Assembly (NCBI RefSeq): GCF_019083965.1
Contig: NZ_JAHRCY010000002.1
Coordinates: forward strand, 682,001-746,000
DNA length: 64,000 nt
Reading direction: 5' to 3'
Source of the DNA: Catellatospora tritici
GTDB taxonomy: Bacteria > Actinomycetota > Actinomycetes > Mycobacteriales > Micromonosporaceae
The notes below the pieces were generated by a model, which worked only from the letters and a program-made list of their open reading frames with translations, did not search any database and was not told the DNA's origin. Shown here piece by piece: positions 1 to 10,648 of this stretch; within the stretch, counting starts at the first letter, position 1, and each line of letters starts with the position of its first letter. The translations under genes were made by a program, and so were the position numbers.

Positions 1-68
1 CCGTCCGTACCGATGACCACGCTCACCCTATTGCCCCCTCCGTCGTACGCGAATACTCTTCGGAACCC

Positions 69-935
69 ATGGAGCTGCCCAGCTTTCCCCCGGTGGTGCT
101 GTACTCGGTCCCGCTGTTCATTCTGCTCATGGTCCTCGAACGCGTGTCCTACTGGTTCCATCCGGACGAGGACGAGGTCGGTTACGGCGGCAAGGACACG
201 GCGACCAACCTGAGCATGGGCCTGGGCAGCCTGGGCTGGGATCTGCTGTGGGGACTCGGCACCGGACTGGCCACCACTGCCGTCTACCTGCTCACCCCGC
301 TGCGGATCGAGTTCCACTGGTGGGCGCTGCCGCTGTTCCTGATCGGGCAGGATCTCTGCTACTACTGGTCGCACCGCGGCCACCACATGATCCGAATGCT
401 GTGGGCCTCGCACGTGGTGCACCACTCGTCGCAGACGTTCAACCTGTCCACCGCGCTGCGGCAGAGCTGGACCGGCTTCACCGGCTTCCTGTTCTACCTG
501 CCGCTGGCTGCCGTGGGCGTGGATCCGCGGGTCACCGCGTTCTGCGGCGGCATCAACCTGGTGTACCAGTTCTGGATCCACACCGAGCGCATCGACAAGA
601 TGTGGCGGCCGTTCGAGTTCATCTTCAACACGCCGTCGCACCACCGGGTGCACCACGCCTCGCAGGGCGGCTACCTGGACCGCAACTTCGCGGGCATGCT
701 GATCATCTGGGACCGGATGTTCGGCACCTTCGCCCCGGAGACCGAGCGCCCGGTGTACGGCCTGACCACGAACATCCAGACCCACAACCCGCTGCGCGTG
801 GCCTACCACGAGTACGCGTCCATCTTCCGCGACCTGCGCGCCCGCCGCCTACGCCACTGGCCCGCCACCCTCGTACGCGGCCCCGGCTGGTCGCCTGCCG
901 AACCGGCCGCCGCACCGACGGCGCAGCGCGGCTGA
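69..935 (+). CDS. Sterol desaturase / fatty acid hydroxylase family membrane protein
   Basis: A 288-residue integral membrane protein of the fatty acid hydroxylase superfamily, which uses a di-iron centre held by histidine clusters to hydroxylate or desaturate lipids. The clusters are visible: HRGHH (about residue 102), HVVHHSS (about 115) and HRVHHA (about 193), with a further histidine in WIHTE between them. Hydrophobic segments lie near residues 10-25, 55-75, 85-100 and 140-155. The ATG at 69 is chosen because the protein begins directly with the first membrane segment; no good Shine-Dalgarno is seen, and TACTCT at 54-59 could be a -10 for a very short leader. The gene stands alone. The family is clear; the lipid substrate cannot be told. 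Confidence 0.88.
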   Translation: MELPSFPPVVLYSVPLFILLMVLERVSYWFHPDEDEVGYGGKDTATNLSMGLGSLGWDLLWGLGTGLATTAVYLLTPLRIEFHWWALPLFLIGQDLCYYWSHRGHHMIRMLWASHVVHHSSQTFNLSTALRQSWTGFTGFLFYLPLAAVGVDPRVTAFCGGINLVYQFWIHTERIDKMWRPFEFIFNTPSHHRVHHASQGGYLDRNFAGMLIIWDRMFGTFAPETERPVYGLTTNIQTHNPLRVAYHEYASIFRDLRARRLRHWPATLVRGPGWSPAEPAAAPTAQRG

Positions 936-980
936 CGCCAAGGCCCTACGCGGAATCGCGCCGTCCCGAACGGGATTCAC

Positions 981-1457
981 TCACGGAAGGCGGCCGTTCT
1001 CGACCAGGCGGGCGAAGCGCTTGAGGGAATGCTTCAGGCTGACCTTCGAGCCGGGCCACAGCAGCGGCCACGCGACCCGCCCGGCGACCCCGCCCGGCAG
1101 GTGGAACCACTCGTGCCAGACCACCTGGGTGCGGTCACCGGCCATCGGGGTGCAGCGCATGACCCCGGGGCCGCGCAGCACCTTGCCACAGTGGACGACG
1201 CGCACCTCGTATGGCGGGTCGAGCTTCACCACGCGCATCTCGTCGCGCAGGGTGGCCGGACCGGCGGCGGTAACCGCCTCGATCAGGCTGCCCTCGCCGC
1301 CGTCCCCCTCGATCACACGGACCTTGGTGAGCGGGATCCAGTCGCCCTGCCGCTCCCAGGCCGTGAACGCGGCATACACCCGCTCGGCCGGGGCGGCGAC
1401 GATGATCGTCGCCGTCACCTCGCCTGAGCCGGGTGCGGCCGGGTCGGTTCCGGTCAC
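981..1457 (-). CDS. SRPBCC family protein (polyketide cyclase/START-like)
   Basis: A 158-residue protein with the SRPBCC helix-grip fold pattern: an N-terminal strand (TATIIVAAPAERVYAAF), then the tract starting WERQGDWIPLT, and a long C-terminal helix. Such proteins bind small hydrophobic ligands; this subgroup is usually annotated 'SRPBCC family' without a known ligand. It overlaps the DivIVA-domain gene by 4 nt (ATGA), so the two are probably translated together. No signal peptide or membrane segment is present. Function unknown. Confidence 0.8.
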   Translation of the reverse strand: MTGTDPAAPGSGEVTATIIVAAPAERVYAAFTAWERQGDWIPLTKVRVIEGDGGEGSLIEAVTAAGPATLRDEMRVVKLDPPYEVRVVHCGKVLRGPGVMRCTPMAGDRTQVVWHEWFHLPGGVAGRVAWPLLWPGSKVSLKHSLKRFARLVENGRLP

Positions 1458-1990
1458 CGCCGGACCGGCTCGACGGCGGGCGCCGGATCGGTGGTCTCGG
1501 CGGCGGCGTCGCCGTCGACATCGGTGTCGTGCTCGGCCTCGACCGGCTGCGCGGCGTCCGCCTCAGCGGCCTCGGTGTCCGTTTCGGCGACGGTCGCGAC
1601 GGGTTCGGTCGACGGCGCGGCCTGGCCCAGCGCGCTGGCGCGGGCGCGGGCGAGCGTGTCGGCGTCCTCGACGCGGCCCTCGCGCAGCGCGGCGACCTCG
1701 GCCTCGAGCACCTGGATCAGCTCGCTCTTGTAGCCGAGGTCGTACGCCAGGCGGCGCAGCGTCTGGTCGACCTGGGCCATCCGGTATCCGCGCCAGCCGA
1801 CGTCGAACGTCGTCGAGGAGACATCGCTCTCCACGAGCGGGCGGTCGGCGGGCAACGGCGTGGCGCGCTCGTCGGGTTCGGCCGGCGTCAGCCCCGGGTC
1901 ACCCCCGGTGACCAGCGTCATCACCCCGAACACCACGGCGCCCACGGTGAGCGCGACGACGATCAGAAGCAGCAGGTTGCCCATGCCCAC
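1454..1990 (-). CDS. DivIVA-domain membrane-anchored protein
   Basis: A 178-residue protein with an N-terminal membrane helix (residues about 4-28), then a DivIVA-type segment (TTFDVGWRGYRMAQVDQTLR, about 60-80) followed by a short coiled coil (ELIQVLEAEVAALREG). The C-terminal 60 residues are an acidic Ala/Glu/Thr/Val-rich tail. DivIVA segments guide proteins to curved or polar membrane and are common in actinobacterial polar growth factors, but this is much shorter than DivIVA/Wag31 itself. First gene of a two-gene unit with the SRPBCC gene. A second ATG two codons in (1984) is an equally possible start. Confidence 0.8.
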   Translation of the reverse strand: MGMGNLLLLIVVALTVGAVVFGVMTLVTGGDPGLTPAEPDERATPLPADRPLVESDVSSTTFDVGWRGYRMAQVDQTLRRLAYDLGYKSELIQVLEAEVAALREGRVEDADTLARARASALGQAAPSTEPVATVAETDTEAAEADAAQPVEAEHDTDVDGDAAAETTDPAPAVEPVRR

Positions 1991-2107
1991 GATCGTGGCA
2001 CGTGTGACGCTTCAGCGCGACCCTGCCATGCGACCTGTCCGGGCCGATCCGCCCACCCAGTGGGACGAGGCCGAACCGACCCCGGGCGGCGACCCCGGGG
2101 CGACGGC

Positions 2108-2479
2108 TCAGAGCCAGCGCAGGGCCTGCTTACGCCAGGCGTAGAGCAGCCCGAGCGCGAGCACGGCCACGAACACCGCCATCTCGGCGATGACCTTGGC
2201 CCCGCCCGCCAGGTAGACCACGGCCCAGGGGAACAGGAAGACCGCCTCGACCGCGAACAGGACATACAGGTACGCGTAGATGTAGTACCGGATGTGCACC
2301 TGGGCCCAGCCGCCGCCCACGGGGTCCAGACCACACTCGTACGTATCGAACTTGCCGTCCGCGTCGTTGGGTCGCGACGGCCGCAGCAACCGGTTGGCGG
2401 TGAACGCCCCGCCGATGATGAGCACGCCGACCAGCAGCAGCAGCCCCACTGTGGCGTACGGGCCGAGGTAACCGTCCAC
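2108..2479 (-). CDS. nuoA: NADH-quinone oxidoreductase subunit A (solitary)
   Basis: A 123-residue subunit of the membrane arm of respiratory complex I (NADH to quinone, proton pumping). Three membrane helices are visible (about residues 8-28, 68-90, 95-115), and the diagnostic loop after helix 1 has KFDTYECGLDPVG with the conserved Tyr-Glu-Cys-Gly. The GTG start is 7 nt downstream of a TAGGCT hexamer, so the mRNA is probably leaderless. No other nuo gene is adjacent, although nuoA normally opens the nuoA-N operon. It may be a second copy or a displaced subunit. Confidence 0.9.
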   Translation of the reverse strand: MDGYLGPYATVGLLLLVGVLIIGGAFTANRLLRPSRPNDADGKFDTYECGLDPVGGGWAQVHIRYYIYAYLYVLFAVEAVFLFPWAVVYLAGGAKVIAEMAVFVAVLALGLLYAWRKQALRWL

Positions 2480-2486
2480 GAGGGCA

Positions 2487-2492
2487 GCCTAG
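2487..2492 (-). promoter_or_regulatory. Putative -10 of leaderless nuoA promoter
   Basis: TAGGCT on the minus strand, ending 7 nt before the GTG of nuoA, with no Shine-Dalgarno between. The same geometry recurs at nine other genes in this window. A clear -35 is not visible. Confidence 0.5.
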
Positions 2493-2553
2493 CGCCTCTC
2501 GTAACGGTTGGGACTCGTGCAACCGGATGCGGGGGCAAGGTGTGTGACCCTGC

Positions 2554-4344
2554 ATGACCATGTCCGTCACCCCGCCGGACGGCCTGCCCGCCGGTGACCT
2601 CGCGACCGCGCCGAAGCGGCGCGCCGAGGCGTCCGCCGCCGACTTCGACTCGTTCTACCAGGCGCACTACACCGGCACCGTGGCCGCGGCGTACGCGCTG
2701 ACCGCCGACCGGGCCGAGGCGCACGACCTGGCCCAGGAGGCGTACTGCCGGGCCTGGCAGCGCTGGGCCGAGCTGTCGCGCTACGACAACCCGGCCGCCT
2801 GGGTGTACCGGGTGGCGGCGAATCTGGCCCACTCCCGCTGGCGGCACCTGAAGGTGGCCGCGGCGCACCTGGTGCGCCAGCGCTCCGACACGGTCGCCCC
2901 ACCCGACCCGGAGCACGTCGCGCTGGTGGCCGCGCTGCGCGGGCTGCCCGCCGACCAGCGGCAGGCGATCGTGCTGCACCACCTGGTGGACCTGCCGGTG
3001 AACGACGTGGCCCGGGAGATGGGCGTGCCGGTCGGCACGGTCAAGTCCTGGCTGGCGCGAGGGCGGGCGGAGCTGGCGGTGCGGCTGGCCGACCACACAC
3101 GCGGCGACACGGTGGCGCCGGAGGCGGTGCGCAGGCGCGGCGACACCCGCCGCCGGGTGCGCCGGACCGCGCTGGCCGGGGCCGCGGCGGCGGTGCTGGC
3201 CGCGCTGGTCCTGGTCGGTTTCCAGTGGGTACGCCCGCTCGATGCCCCTCCGCTCCCCCCGGCCGAGAGCCCCAGCCCGACCCCGATCCCGGCCACGCCC
3301 GGCCCCACATCCAGCGGCCCGGTGGTGCCCGGACCCGACCCGGCCCCCGTGCCGAGCGTCGCGCCAGGCGACCCGATCACGAAGATCGACTTCGCGACGG
3401 CGACCATCACCCTCCCCGCTTGGGAGGGCTGCCCTTCGGGCACGCTGACGTTCCACCCCTCCGACAGCGGCATGGCCGTCACCGGCGGCGACGGGTACCC
3501 CGTGGTAATGCTCGACAGCACCCGGGAGGCGTTCGGGGATCTGACCGGCGACGGGCGGGCCGAGGCCGTGCTCTACGCGAAGTGCCTGCTCGAAGCCGAC
3601 GACAGCGGCGACGGCCAGGGTCAGCTGCTGGCGGTGACCCGCACCTCGGGCGGTGCCCTGCGCGCACTGGGCTGGGTCGGGGAGCGTGGCGCGCTCTACC
3701 CCGGCTTCTGGGTCGCCGGCGGCGTGCTCTACGCCGAGATGCACCCCTGGCACGCCGGCCTGCGCGGCTACCGCCCCGGTATGGCGTTCGGGTACCGCTG
3801 GGCCGCCAACGGGTTCGCCCCCGGCTTAGCTCCCGGCTTCGCCCCCGTCGATGTGTCGGCGGCGTACCCGCCGGTGGTGCCGAGCGGTCCGGGGCGGTGG
3901 CTGGACCTGACCCCGGTCGCCGACCGGCTGTACTGCAACAGCCTGCCCCCGAAGACCGGGACGCTACGGCCCAGGTTCAACGACGAGGGCCTCGCCGACG
4001 AGGGCGACCGCGAGTGGGTGGTGCAGACCGGAGCCCCCTCGAACGGCCCCATGCTGGCCCGGCTCGACCCCGCCGGGCACACGTACCTGCTGCTGCTGAT
4101 CTCGTGCGCGATCGACGACACGCCCTCGGCCACCTACGACGTGCAGCCCTCGCACAACCTGGTCGTGTTCGACCTGGCCGCGGACGGCTGGCGGGCGCTG
4201 GCGACCGTGCCCACCGGGCCGCAGGATGTCGTCGCGGGCTGGACGGTGGCGCCCGACGGGCGGTTGACCGTGGCCGCCGCGCCGCTCGGGGTCGAGATCG
4301 TTCCGGTCACGTACACGTGGACCGGATTGGCGTTCGCGCGCTGA
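2554..4344 (+). CDS. ECF (SigE-family) sigma factor fused to TM helix and extracytoplasmic domain
   Basis: A 596-residue protein. Residues about 28-95 are sigma region 2 (FDSFYQAHYTGTVAAAYAL, then AHDLAQEAYCRAW and YRVAANLAHSRWR); about 125-180 are region 4 with the HTH (LPVNDVAREMGVPVGTVKSW). After a basic linker (RRRGDTRRRVRR) comes one membrane helix (about 202-225), then a Pro/Ser/Thr-rich stretch and a domain of about 320 residues that would lie outside the cell. That domain contains an FG-GAP/VCBS-like motif (DLTGDGRAEAVL) and several cysteines. Typical SigE-family factors are about 170-200 residues, with the membrane sensor encoded by a neighbouring anti-sigma gene; here both parts are one polypeptide. 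The reading frame is continuous, so this is a real fusion unless there is a sequencing error near 3130-3200. Confidence 0.85.
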   Translation: MTMSVTPPDGLPAGDLATAPKRRAEASAADFDSFYQAHYTGTVAAAYALTADRAEAHDLAQEAYCRAWQRWAELSRYDNPAAWVYRVAANLAHSRWRHLKVAAAHLVRQRSDTVAPPDPEHVALVAALRGLPADQRQAIVLHHLVDLPVNDVAREMGVPVGTVKSWLARGRAELAVRLADHTRGDTVAPEAVRRRGDTRRRVRRTALAGAAAAVLAALVLVGFQWVRPLDAPPLPPAESPSPTPIPATPGPTSSGPVVPGPDPAPVPSVAPGDPITKIDFATATITLPAWEGCPSGTLTFHPSDSGMAVTGGDGYPVVMLDSTREAFGDLTGDGRAEAVLYAKCLLEADDSGDGQGQLLAVTRTSGGALRALGWVGERGALYPGFWVAGGVLYAEMHPWHAGLRGYRPGMAFGYRWAANGFAPGLAPGFAPVDVSAAYPPVVPSGPGRWLDLTPVADRLYCNSLPPKTGTLRPRFNDEGLADEGDREWVVQTGAPSNGPMLARLDPAGHTYLLLLISCAIDDTPSATYDVQPSHNLVVFDLAADGWRALATVPTGPQDVVAGWTVAPDGRLTVAAAPLGVEIVPVTYTWTGLAFAR

Positions 4345-4505
4345 GACTCCGACCGGATCCCGACACCGAAGTTCTTCGTTCGTGTCAGCTTTTGGGACGG
4401 GTGAGTGATCTGGGCGACTCGGCACCTGGTGTCGTGTCGCCTTTATCACGGTCATAGCCGGTTTAGCCTGGGCACCCTTGTCGCCGCGATTCCCTACCGC
4501 CGACG

Positions 4506-4519
4506 TAGGCTGACCTTAA
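4506..4519 (+). promoter_or_regulatory. korAB promoter region: TAGGCT -10 candidate inside an inverted repeat
   Basis: The 218-nt gap between the sigma fusion and korA holds no gene. TAGGCTGACCTTAA lies 44 nt before korA. TAGGCT matches a -10 hexamer used elsewhere in this window. AGG...CCT also makes a weak dyad reminiscent of half of an iron-regulator (IdeR/DmdR) box, but only about 11 of 19 positions fit. A strong AGGAGG Shine-Dalgarno follows at 4548-4553. Confidence 0.35.
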
Positions 4520-4562
4520 TCGAGACGTAACAGCACACCACCCCAGCAGGAGGTCGCGTCCA

Positions 4563-6465
<1,903 letters not shown>

Positions 6466-6473
<8 letters not shown>

Positions 6474-7497
6474 CGCGGTGCCGGTCCAGCTGACCATGAA
6501 GGACTTCAAGTCCGACCAGGAGGTGCGCTGGTGCCCCGGCTGCGGTGACTACGCGATCCTCGCCGCGATGCAGAGCTTCCTGCCGGAGCTGGGCATCCCG
6601 CGCGAGCGGACCGTGTTCGTCTCGGGCATCGGCTGCTCCTCGCGCTTCCCGTACTACCTGAACACCTACGGCATGCACTCGATCCACGGGCGCGCCCCGG
6701 CGATCGCGACCGGCCTGTCGGTGTCGCGGCCGGACCTGACGGTGTGGGTGGTGACCGGCGACGGCGACGCGCTCTCCATCGGCGGCAACCACCTGATCCA
6801 CGCGCTGCGCCGCAACGTCAACCTGAAGATCCTGCTGTTCAACAACAAGATCTACGGCCTGACCAAGGGGCAGTACTCGCCGACCAGCGAGCTCGGCAAG
6901 ATCACCAAGTCGACGCCGGGCGGTTCCTCGGACGCGCCGTTCAACCCGATCTCGCTGGCGCTGGGCGCCGAGGCCTCGTTCGTGGCCCGCACCATCGACT
7001 CCGACCGCAAGCACCTGCAGTCGGTGCTGCGCCAGGCCGCCGACCACCAGGGCTCGGCGTTCGTGGAGATCTACCAGAACTGCAACATCTTCAACGACGG
7101 CGCGTTCGACGTGCTCAAGGAGCCGGAGACCCGCGACGACTACCTGATCCGGCTGGAGCACGGTCAGCCGATCACGTTCGGGGCCGACGGCACACACGTG
7201 GTGACCCACCCGGCGGGCAGCTTCGGGCTGGCCGTGGGCGAGGCCGCCGACACCGACCCGGCTGACGTGCTGGTGCACGACGCCCACGCCGAGGACCCCG
7301 CGTACGCGTTCGCGCTGTCCCGGCTGGCCGGGCCGGACCTGCGGCACACCCCGGTGGGCGTGTTCCGCTCGGTGCGCCGCCCCTCCTACGACGAGCTGGT
7401 GCGCAACCAGCTCGACGCGGCGAAGGCCAAGGCGGGCGAGCCCGAGCAGGACCTGGCCGCGCTGCTCAACTCCGGCGACACCTGGACCATCCTGTAG
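6466..7497 (+). CDS. korB: 2-oxoacid:ferredoxin oxidoreductase, beta subunit
   Basis: A 343-residue thiamine-diphosphate and iron-sulfur subunit. Visible motifs are WCPGCGDY (Fe-S ligand cysteines near residues 23-26), GIGCSSRFPYY, the ThDP motif starting GDGDALSIGGNH and continuing with a magnesium-site Asn pair (LLFNNKIYGLTKGQYSPT), and a C-terminal cap. The ATG lies within the last codons of korA, so translation is coupled. A perfect 17-bp stem-loop 15 nt past the stop ends the operon. Confidence 0.95.
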
Positions 7498-7511
7498 GTG
7501 TGAGGCATGGC

Positions 7512-7547
7512 CGCCGCCCCCGCCCGGACCTCCGGGCGGGGGCGGCG
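7512..7547 (+). terminator. korAB terminator
   Basis: A perfect 17-bp G/C stem (7512-7528 pairing with 7531-7547) and a 2-nt loop, just after the korB stop. No T-run follows, as is usual in actinobacteria. Confidence 0.75.
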
Positions 7548-7570
7548 CCGTTCCCGGGCGCGAGATCGCG

Positions 7571-7631
7571 CAAGTTGCCGGGCAATCGGGGGTATGACGG
7601 TGCAAGATACGCCCGATTGCCCGGCAACTTG
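7571..7631. repeat. Dispersed palindromic element, copy 1
   Basis: A perfect 20-bp inverted repeat (7571-7590 with 7612-7631; arm CAAGTTGCCGGGCAATCGGG) around a 21-nt centre that itself has GTAT/ATAC. A second copy of the same 55-bp core length, about 82% identical and with matching flanks (AGATCGC before the left arm), occurs at 27543-27625. It lies between two convergent genes. It is a genomic repeat family, not just a terminator, because loop and flanks are also shared. Confidence 0.75.
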
Positions 7632-7701
7632 GATGACCTTGAACGGACCCGGGCGCGCTCGGTCAGTGTCGGCCGACTCGGCGGTCGCATACACATGACG
7701 A

Positions 7702-7737
7702 ACCGCCGCCCCCGCCGGCTTCGACGGGGGCGGCGGT
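7702..7737 (-). terminator. Terminator of the 7742-9045 sigma operon
   Basis: A perfect 13-bp stem (7702-7714 with 7725-7737) and a 10-nt loop, 4 nt downstream of the stop of the minus-strand membrane protein gene. Confidence 0.65.
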
Positions 7738-7741
7738 GTCT

Positions 7742-8500
7742 TCACAGCACCAGTGCCGGATTCAGCCCGATCGCGGTCAACTCCGCGACGGAGAACGGGC
7801 CGACGTTGTTGGGTATGGCGTCCGGATCGTCGGCCCGGCAGTGGATGTCGATGCCGGTGCCGTCGGGCTTCTCCACGCGCAGGACGTCGGGAAACACCTG
7901 GACGGACTCACCGTTCGGCCCGAGCCGGGGAGCGGTGCCGTTGGCGACGTCGGCCTGGGCGTCGGTGTCGTCGATCGACGGAGGCGACGGGGCGCGGTAC
8001 ACCACCGGGCCGATCGAGACCGCCACCCGGTAGGTCTTTCCGTCGCGGGTCAGCCGCCCCTCCCAGTGGTACTGCTCCGGGTACTGCATGTCCCGGGGGC
8101 ACGCCTGCGCCCGGGTCTGCTCGTCGTACGGCACCATGCGACCGGGGTGCACGTCGCACTTGCGCATCTGGCGCTGGAACGTGTCGAGGCCGCCCACCTC
8201 CGGCGCCGCCTCGGTGACCGCTTCCCGTACGGCCGCCAGCAGGCGGTCTGCGGTCGGCAGCGGCGCCGCCGAGGAGACGACCGGCGCCGGGGTCGAGGCG
8301 GCCGGGTCCGGCCGTAGCGCCACCGGGCGCATCGCGGCCGTGATCGCCACCACCGCGCACACCGCCGCCGCGGCACCGAGCACTCCGGCGACCCGCATCC
8401 GGCGGGCACGACGGCCCCGGTTGACGATTCGGTCCAGGTCGATCGTGGTCGCCGGAGACGCGCCCAGGTAGTCGTCGAGGCGGTCATGCAGGTCGTTCAT
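7742..8500 (-). CDS. Membrane protein encoded with SigE-family sigma factor (possible anti-sigma partner)
   Basis: A 252-residue protein with a short N-terminal cytoplasmic part (about 35 residues, MNDLHDRLDDYL), one membrane helix (about 38-60, VAGVLGAAAAVCAVVAIT) and a 190-residue extracytoplasmic domain with three cysteines. It overlaps the upstream sigma gene by 4 nt (ATGA). This position and topology fit a membrane partner or anti-sigma factor for that sigma, but the cytoplasmic part lacks a recognisable zinc anti-sigma (HxxxCxxC) motif. The outer domain is not recognised. Confidence 0.7.
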   Translation of the reverse strand: MNDLHDRLDDYLGASPATTIDLDRIVNRGRRARRMRVAGVLGAAAAVCAVVAITAAMRPVALRPDPAASTPAPVVSSAAPLPTADRLLAAVREAVTEAAPEVGGLDTFQRQMRKCDVHPGRMVPYDEQTRAQACPRDMQYPEQYHWEGRLTRDGKTYRVAVSIGPVVYRAPSPPSIDDTDAQADVANGTAPRLGPNGESVQVFPDVLRVEKPDGTGIDIHCRADDPDAIPNNVGPFSVAELTAIGLNPALVL

Positions 8501-9045
8501 CGGGTCACCTCCGTGGCGAGCAGCCGCTGCGGGCGCGACGCGCCGCCCGCCGTGCGGTCGGGCGCGGCGCCGGTCATCAGCGCACGCAGGGTGTCCAGCG
8601 CCCGAGCGGCCTGGCTCTTGACCGTGCCCTCGGAGATCCCGAGCAGGTGGGCGGTCTGCTCGACCGACTGGTCGCAGTAGAAGCGCAGCACGACCACCGC
8701 GCGCTGGCGTGGGCCGAGCCGCAGCAGCAGTCGACCCAGGTGCCGGTCCGGGTCGGCCCCGTCTGCCGCGGCCGCGTGTTCGGGCAGCCGCTCCGTGGCC
8801 CGCTCACGTCGCCAGGGGCGCCGCAGCTCGTCCAGCCAGGCGTTGGCGAGCATGCCACGCACGTAGGCGTCGAGGTTGTCCACGTGCGCGAGCCGCCGCC
8901 AGCGCTGGTACAGCTTCAGCAGCACCGTCTGCACCAGGTCGTCGGCGGCGTGCCAGTCGTGGCACAGCAGATAGGCGACGCGGCGCAGGCTTTCCAGTCT
9001 GGCCGCGGCGAAGTCGCGGAACTCCCGCTCCTCGCTCTCCTTCAC
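8497..9045 (-). CDS. SigE-family RNA polymerase sigma factor (ECF)
   Basis: A 182-residue ECF sigma factor. Region 2 is at about residues 8-75 (FRDFAAARLESLRRVAYLLC, DDLVQTVLLKLYQRWRR, YVRGMLANAWLDELRR). Region 4 is at about 103-160 with the HTH starting SVEQTAHLLGISEGTVKSQ. The C-terminal 25 residues are a disordered tail. A good AAGGAG precedes the GTG start. It is followed by, and overlaps, a one-helix membrane protein gene, the usual sigma then membrane regulator order. Confidence 0.9.
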   Translation of the reverse strand: MKESEEREFRDFAAARLESLRRVAYLLCHDWHAADDLVQTVLLKLYQRWRRLAHVDNLDAYVRGMLANAWLDELRRPWRRERATERLPEHAAAADGADPDRHLGRLLLRLGPRQRAVVVLRFYCDQSVEQTAHLLGISEGTVKSQAARALDTLRALMTGAAPDRTAGGASRPQRLLATEVTR

Positions 9046-9111
9046 CCCCGTGTCTCCTTCCGTCGTTCCTGTGCGGGTGACGGAGGAGTCAGGCAGCGAG
9101 GTTGCATCGGA

Positions 9112-10404
9112 TCAGCCGGCCGCCTTCTTCTCGATCTCGCCGCGCTCCGCGGCGAACTTGGTCTTGAGAGCGGCGAAGTTCTGCTGGAAGTACATGAGCA
9201 TGCCCAGGCTGCCGTTGTCGGCCCACAGGCAGATCGTGGTCGGCACGCCGCTGATGTTGGCCTGCCCGCACTGGGCCAGCCCACCCAGCGGGCCCGGCTC
9301 GACCTTCTCAAAGGTGATCTTGCCGAGCTCCGAGGTGGCCGCCGAGGTGAAGGCGTCCAGCGCCGTCTGCGGCGCGGGGTTCAGCACCGACACCGCGAAC
9401 GCCATGGTCAGGTTCTTCTTCTCCGCCGAGCCGTAGTAGGCCGCGACAGACGAGGTCGCGCCGGGCAGCTCGGAGGCCATCCCCGACTTCAGCTCGTTGA
9501 CCGTCTTGGCCAGGCCCGGGTCGGTGCTCCTGGCTCGCCCGCCCAGCGTCTTCGGCTCGACCACCGAGATCCGGTCGGCGTCGTTCACCTTGTCGGCGAC
9601 GTCCTCGACCGTGTCCTTGGCCTTGTTGAACACCCAGTACCCACCGGCGGCGCCGCCACCGCACAGCACGAGGAAGACCACCAGGGTTATCCACAGGCCC
9701 TTGCGGGACTTCTTACGGCGCTTCTCGATGATCGGATGGCGGCGGCCGCGCTCCGGCTGCGGGTCGACCTCGCCCCAGCCGGGGAAGTCGTCGTCCTGCC
9801 GCCCGGCGGGCGCGTAGCCGGGCTGCGGGTGACCCTGCTGCCCGTACCCGCCCTGCTGGCCGTAGCCCTGCTGCGGGTAGCCACCCTGCTGGCCGTAGCC
9901 CTGCTGGTCCTGCTGCGGGTAGCCGTCGTGCTGCGGATAGCCGTCGTGCTGACCGTAGCCGGGTTGGCCGTAACCGGGCTGGCCGTAACCGGGCTGCTGA
10001 CCGTAGGTCTGCTGACCGCCGTAGGCGCCCTGGCCGTAGCCGGGCTGACCGGTCGGCTGGCCGTAGCCTGGCTGCTGCCCATAACCGGGCTGTGCATAAC
10101 CGGGCTGTCCCGGGCCGGGCTGTGCATAACCGGGCTGCTGGCCATACTGCGGCTGCTGGCCGTAGCCCTGCGGGCCGGGGGCGCCCTGGGGATATCCACC
10201 GCGTTGCTGTGGGTAATCGCCTGGTTGCTGTGGATAACCCGCTTGGGAGTGGCCGCCCTGCTGTGGATAACCGCCCTGCTGTGGATAGCCGCCTGGCTGT
10301 GGATAGCCGCCCTGCGGCGGCACGGACGGCTGCCGCTCCTGCTGGGAGCGGTCACGGTCGGACCGGTCGCCCCAGGGATCGAAGTCGCGGTCGGAGTGGG
10401 ACAT
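9112..10404 (-). CDS. Gln/Gly/Tyr/Pro-rich single-pass membrane protein
   Basis: A 430-residue protein starting [14 protein letters not shown]; this ATG has GGGAG upstream, while longer starts do not. Residues about 25-195 are low-complexity repeats of GGYPQQ and [10 protein letters not shown] type. A basic stretch ([11 protein letters not shown]) leads into one membrane helix (about 235-258) and then a 170-residue extracytoplasmic domain with two cysteines. This is a common actinobacterial architecture of unknown function; the cytoplasmic part is prion-like and probably disordered. It lies 66 nt upstream of the sigma operon on the same strand. On the minus strand TAGGAT at 10455-10460 may be its -10. 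Confidence 0.8.
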   Translation of the reverse strand: MSHSDRDFDPWGDRSDRDRSQQERQPSVPPQGGYPQPGGYPQQGGYPQQGGHSQAGYPQQPGDYPQQRGGYPQGAPGPQGYGQQPQYGQQPGYAQPGPGQPGYAQPGYGQQPGYGQPTGQPGYGQGAYGGQQTYGQQPGYGQPGYGQPGYGQHDGYPQHDGYPQQDQQGYGQQGGYPQQGYGQQGGYGQQGHPQPGYAPAGRQDDDFPGWGEVDPQPERGRRHPIIEKRRKKSRKGLWITLVVFLVLCGGGAAGGYWVFNKAKDTVEDVADKVNDADRISVVEPKTLGGRARSTDPGLAKTVNELKSGMASELPGATSSVAAYYGSAEKKNLTMAFAVSVLNPAPQTALDAFTSAATSELGKITFEKVEPGPLGGLAQCGQANISGVPTTICLWADNGSLGMLMYFQQNFAALKTKFAAERGEIEKKAAG

Positions 10405-10648
10405 CGGCTCGCTCCCGGGCAACGTGAGCGCGGCACGGGTTCGCACCGGCCAGGGGATCCTAGCCGCACCACGCCCACGGCGGGGGTGCGGCAGGGAAGC
10501 GGGTCCGAATCGCGGCTGTCCAGTACCGACAAATCAACACTTCCGAAACATCGGCGCAACAGCTAGATTCACCCCAACCGATGCACGCCCCCCGCATCGC
10601 CCGAGTTGCTCGTTGTACCCGTGCCGACTCGAAACCGAGGTGACCCCC

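Noticed and set aside
1963-3753. Long minus-strand frame of nearly 600 codons opposite the nuoA/sigma-fusion region
   Set aside because: It is the antisense of the sigma-fusion gene and nuoA, with Arg/Gly/His-rich nonsense composition and no domain; high GC keeps such frames open.
4501-4519. IdeR/DmdR iron box upstream of korA
   Set aside because: Only about 11 of 19 positions match and the left half is poor; the TAGGCT is better read as a -10 word.
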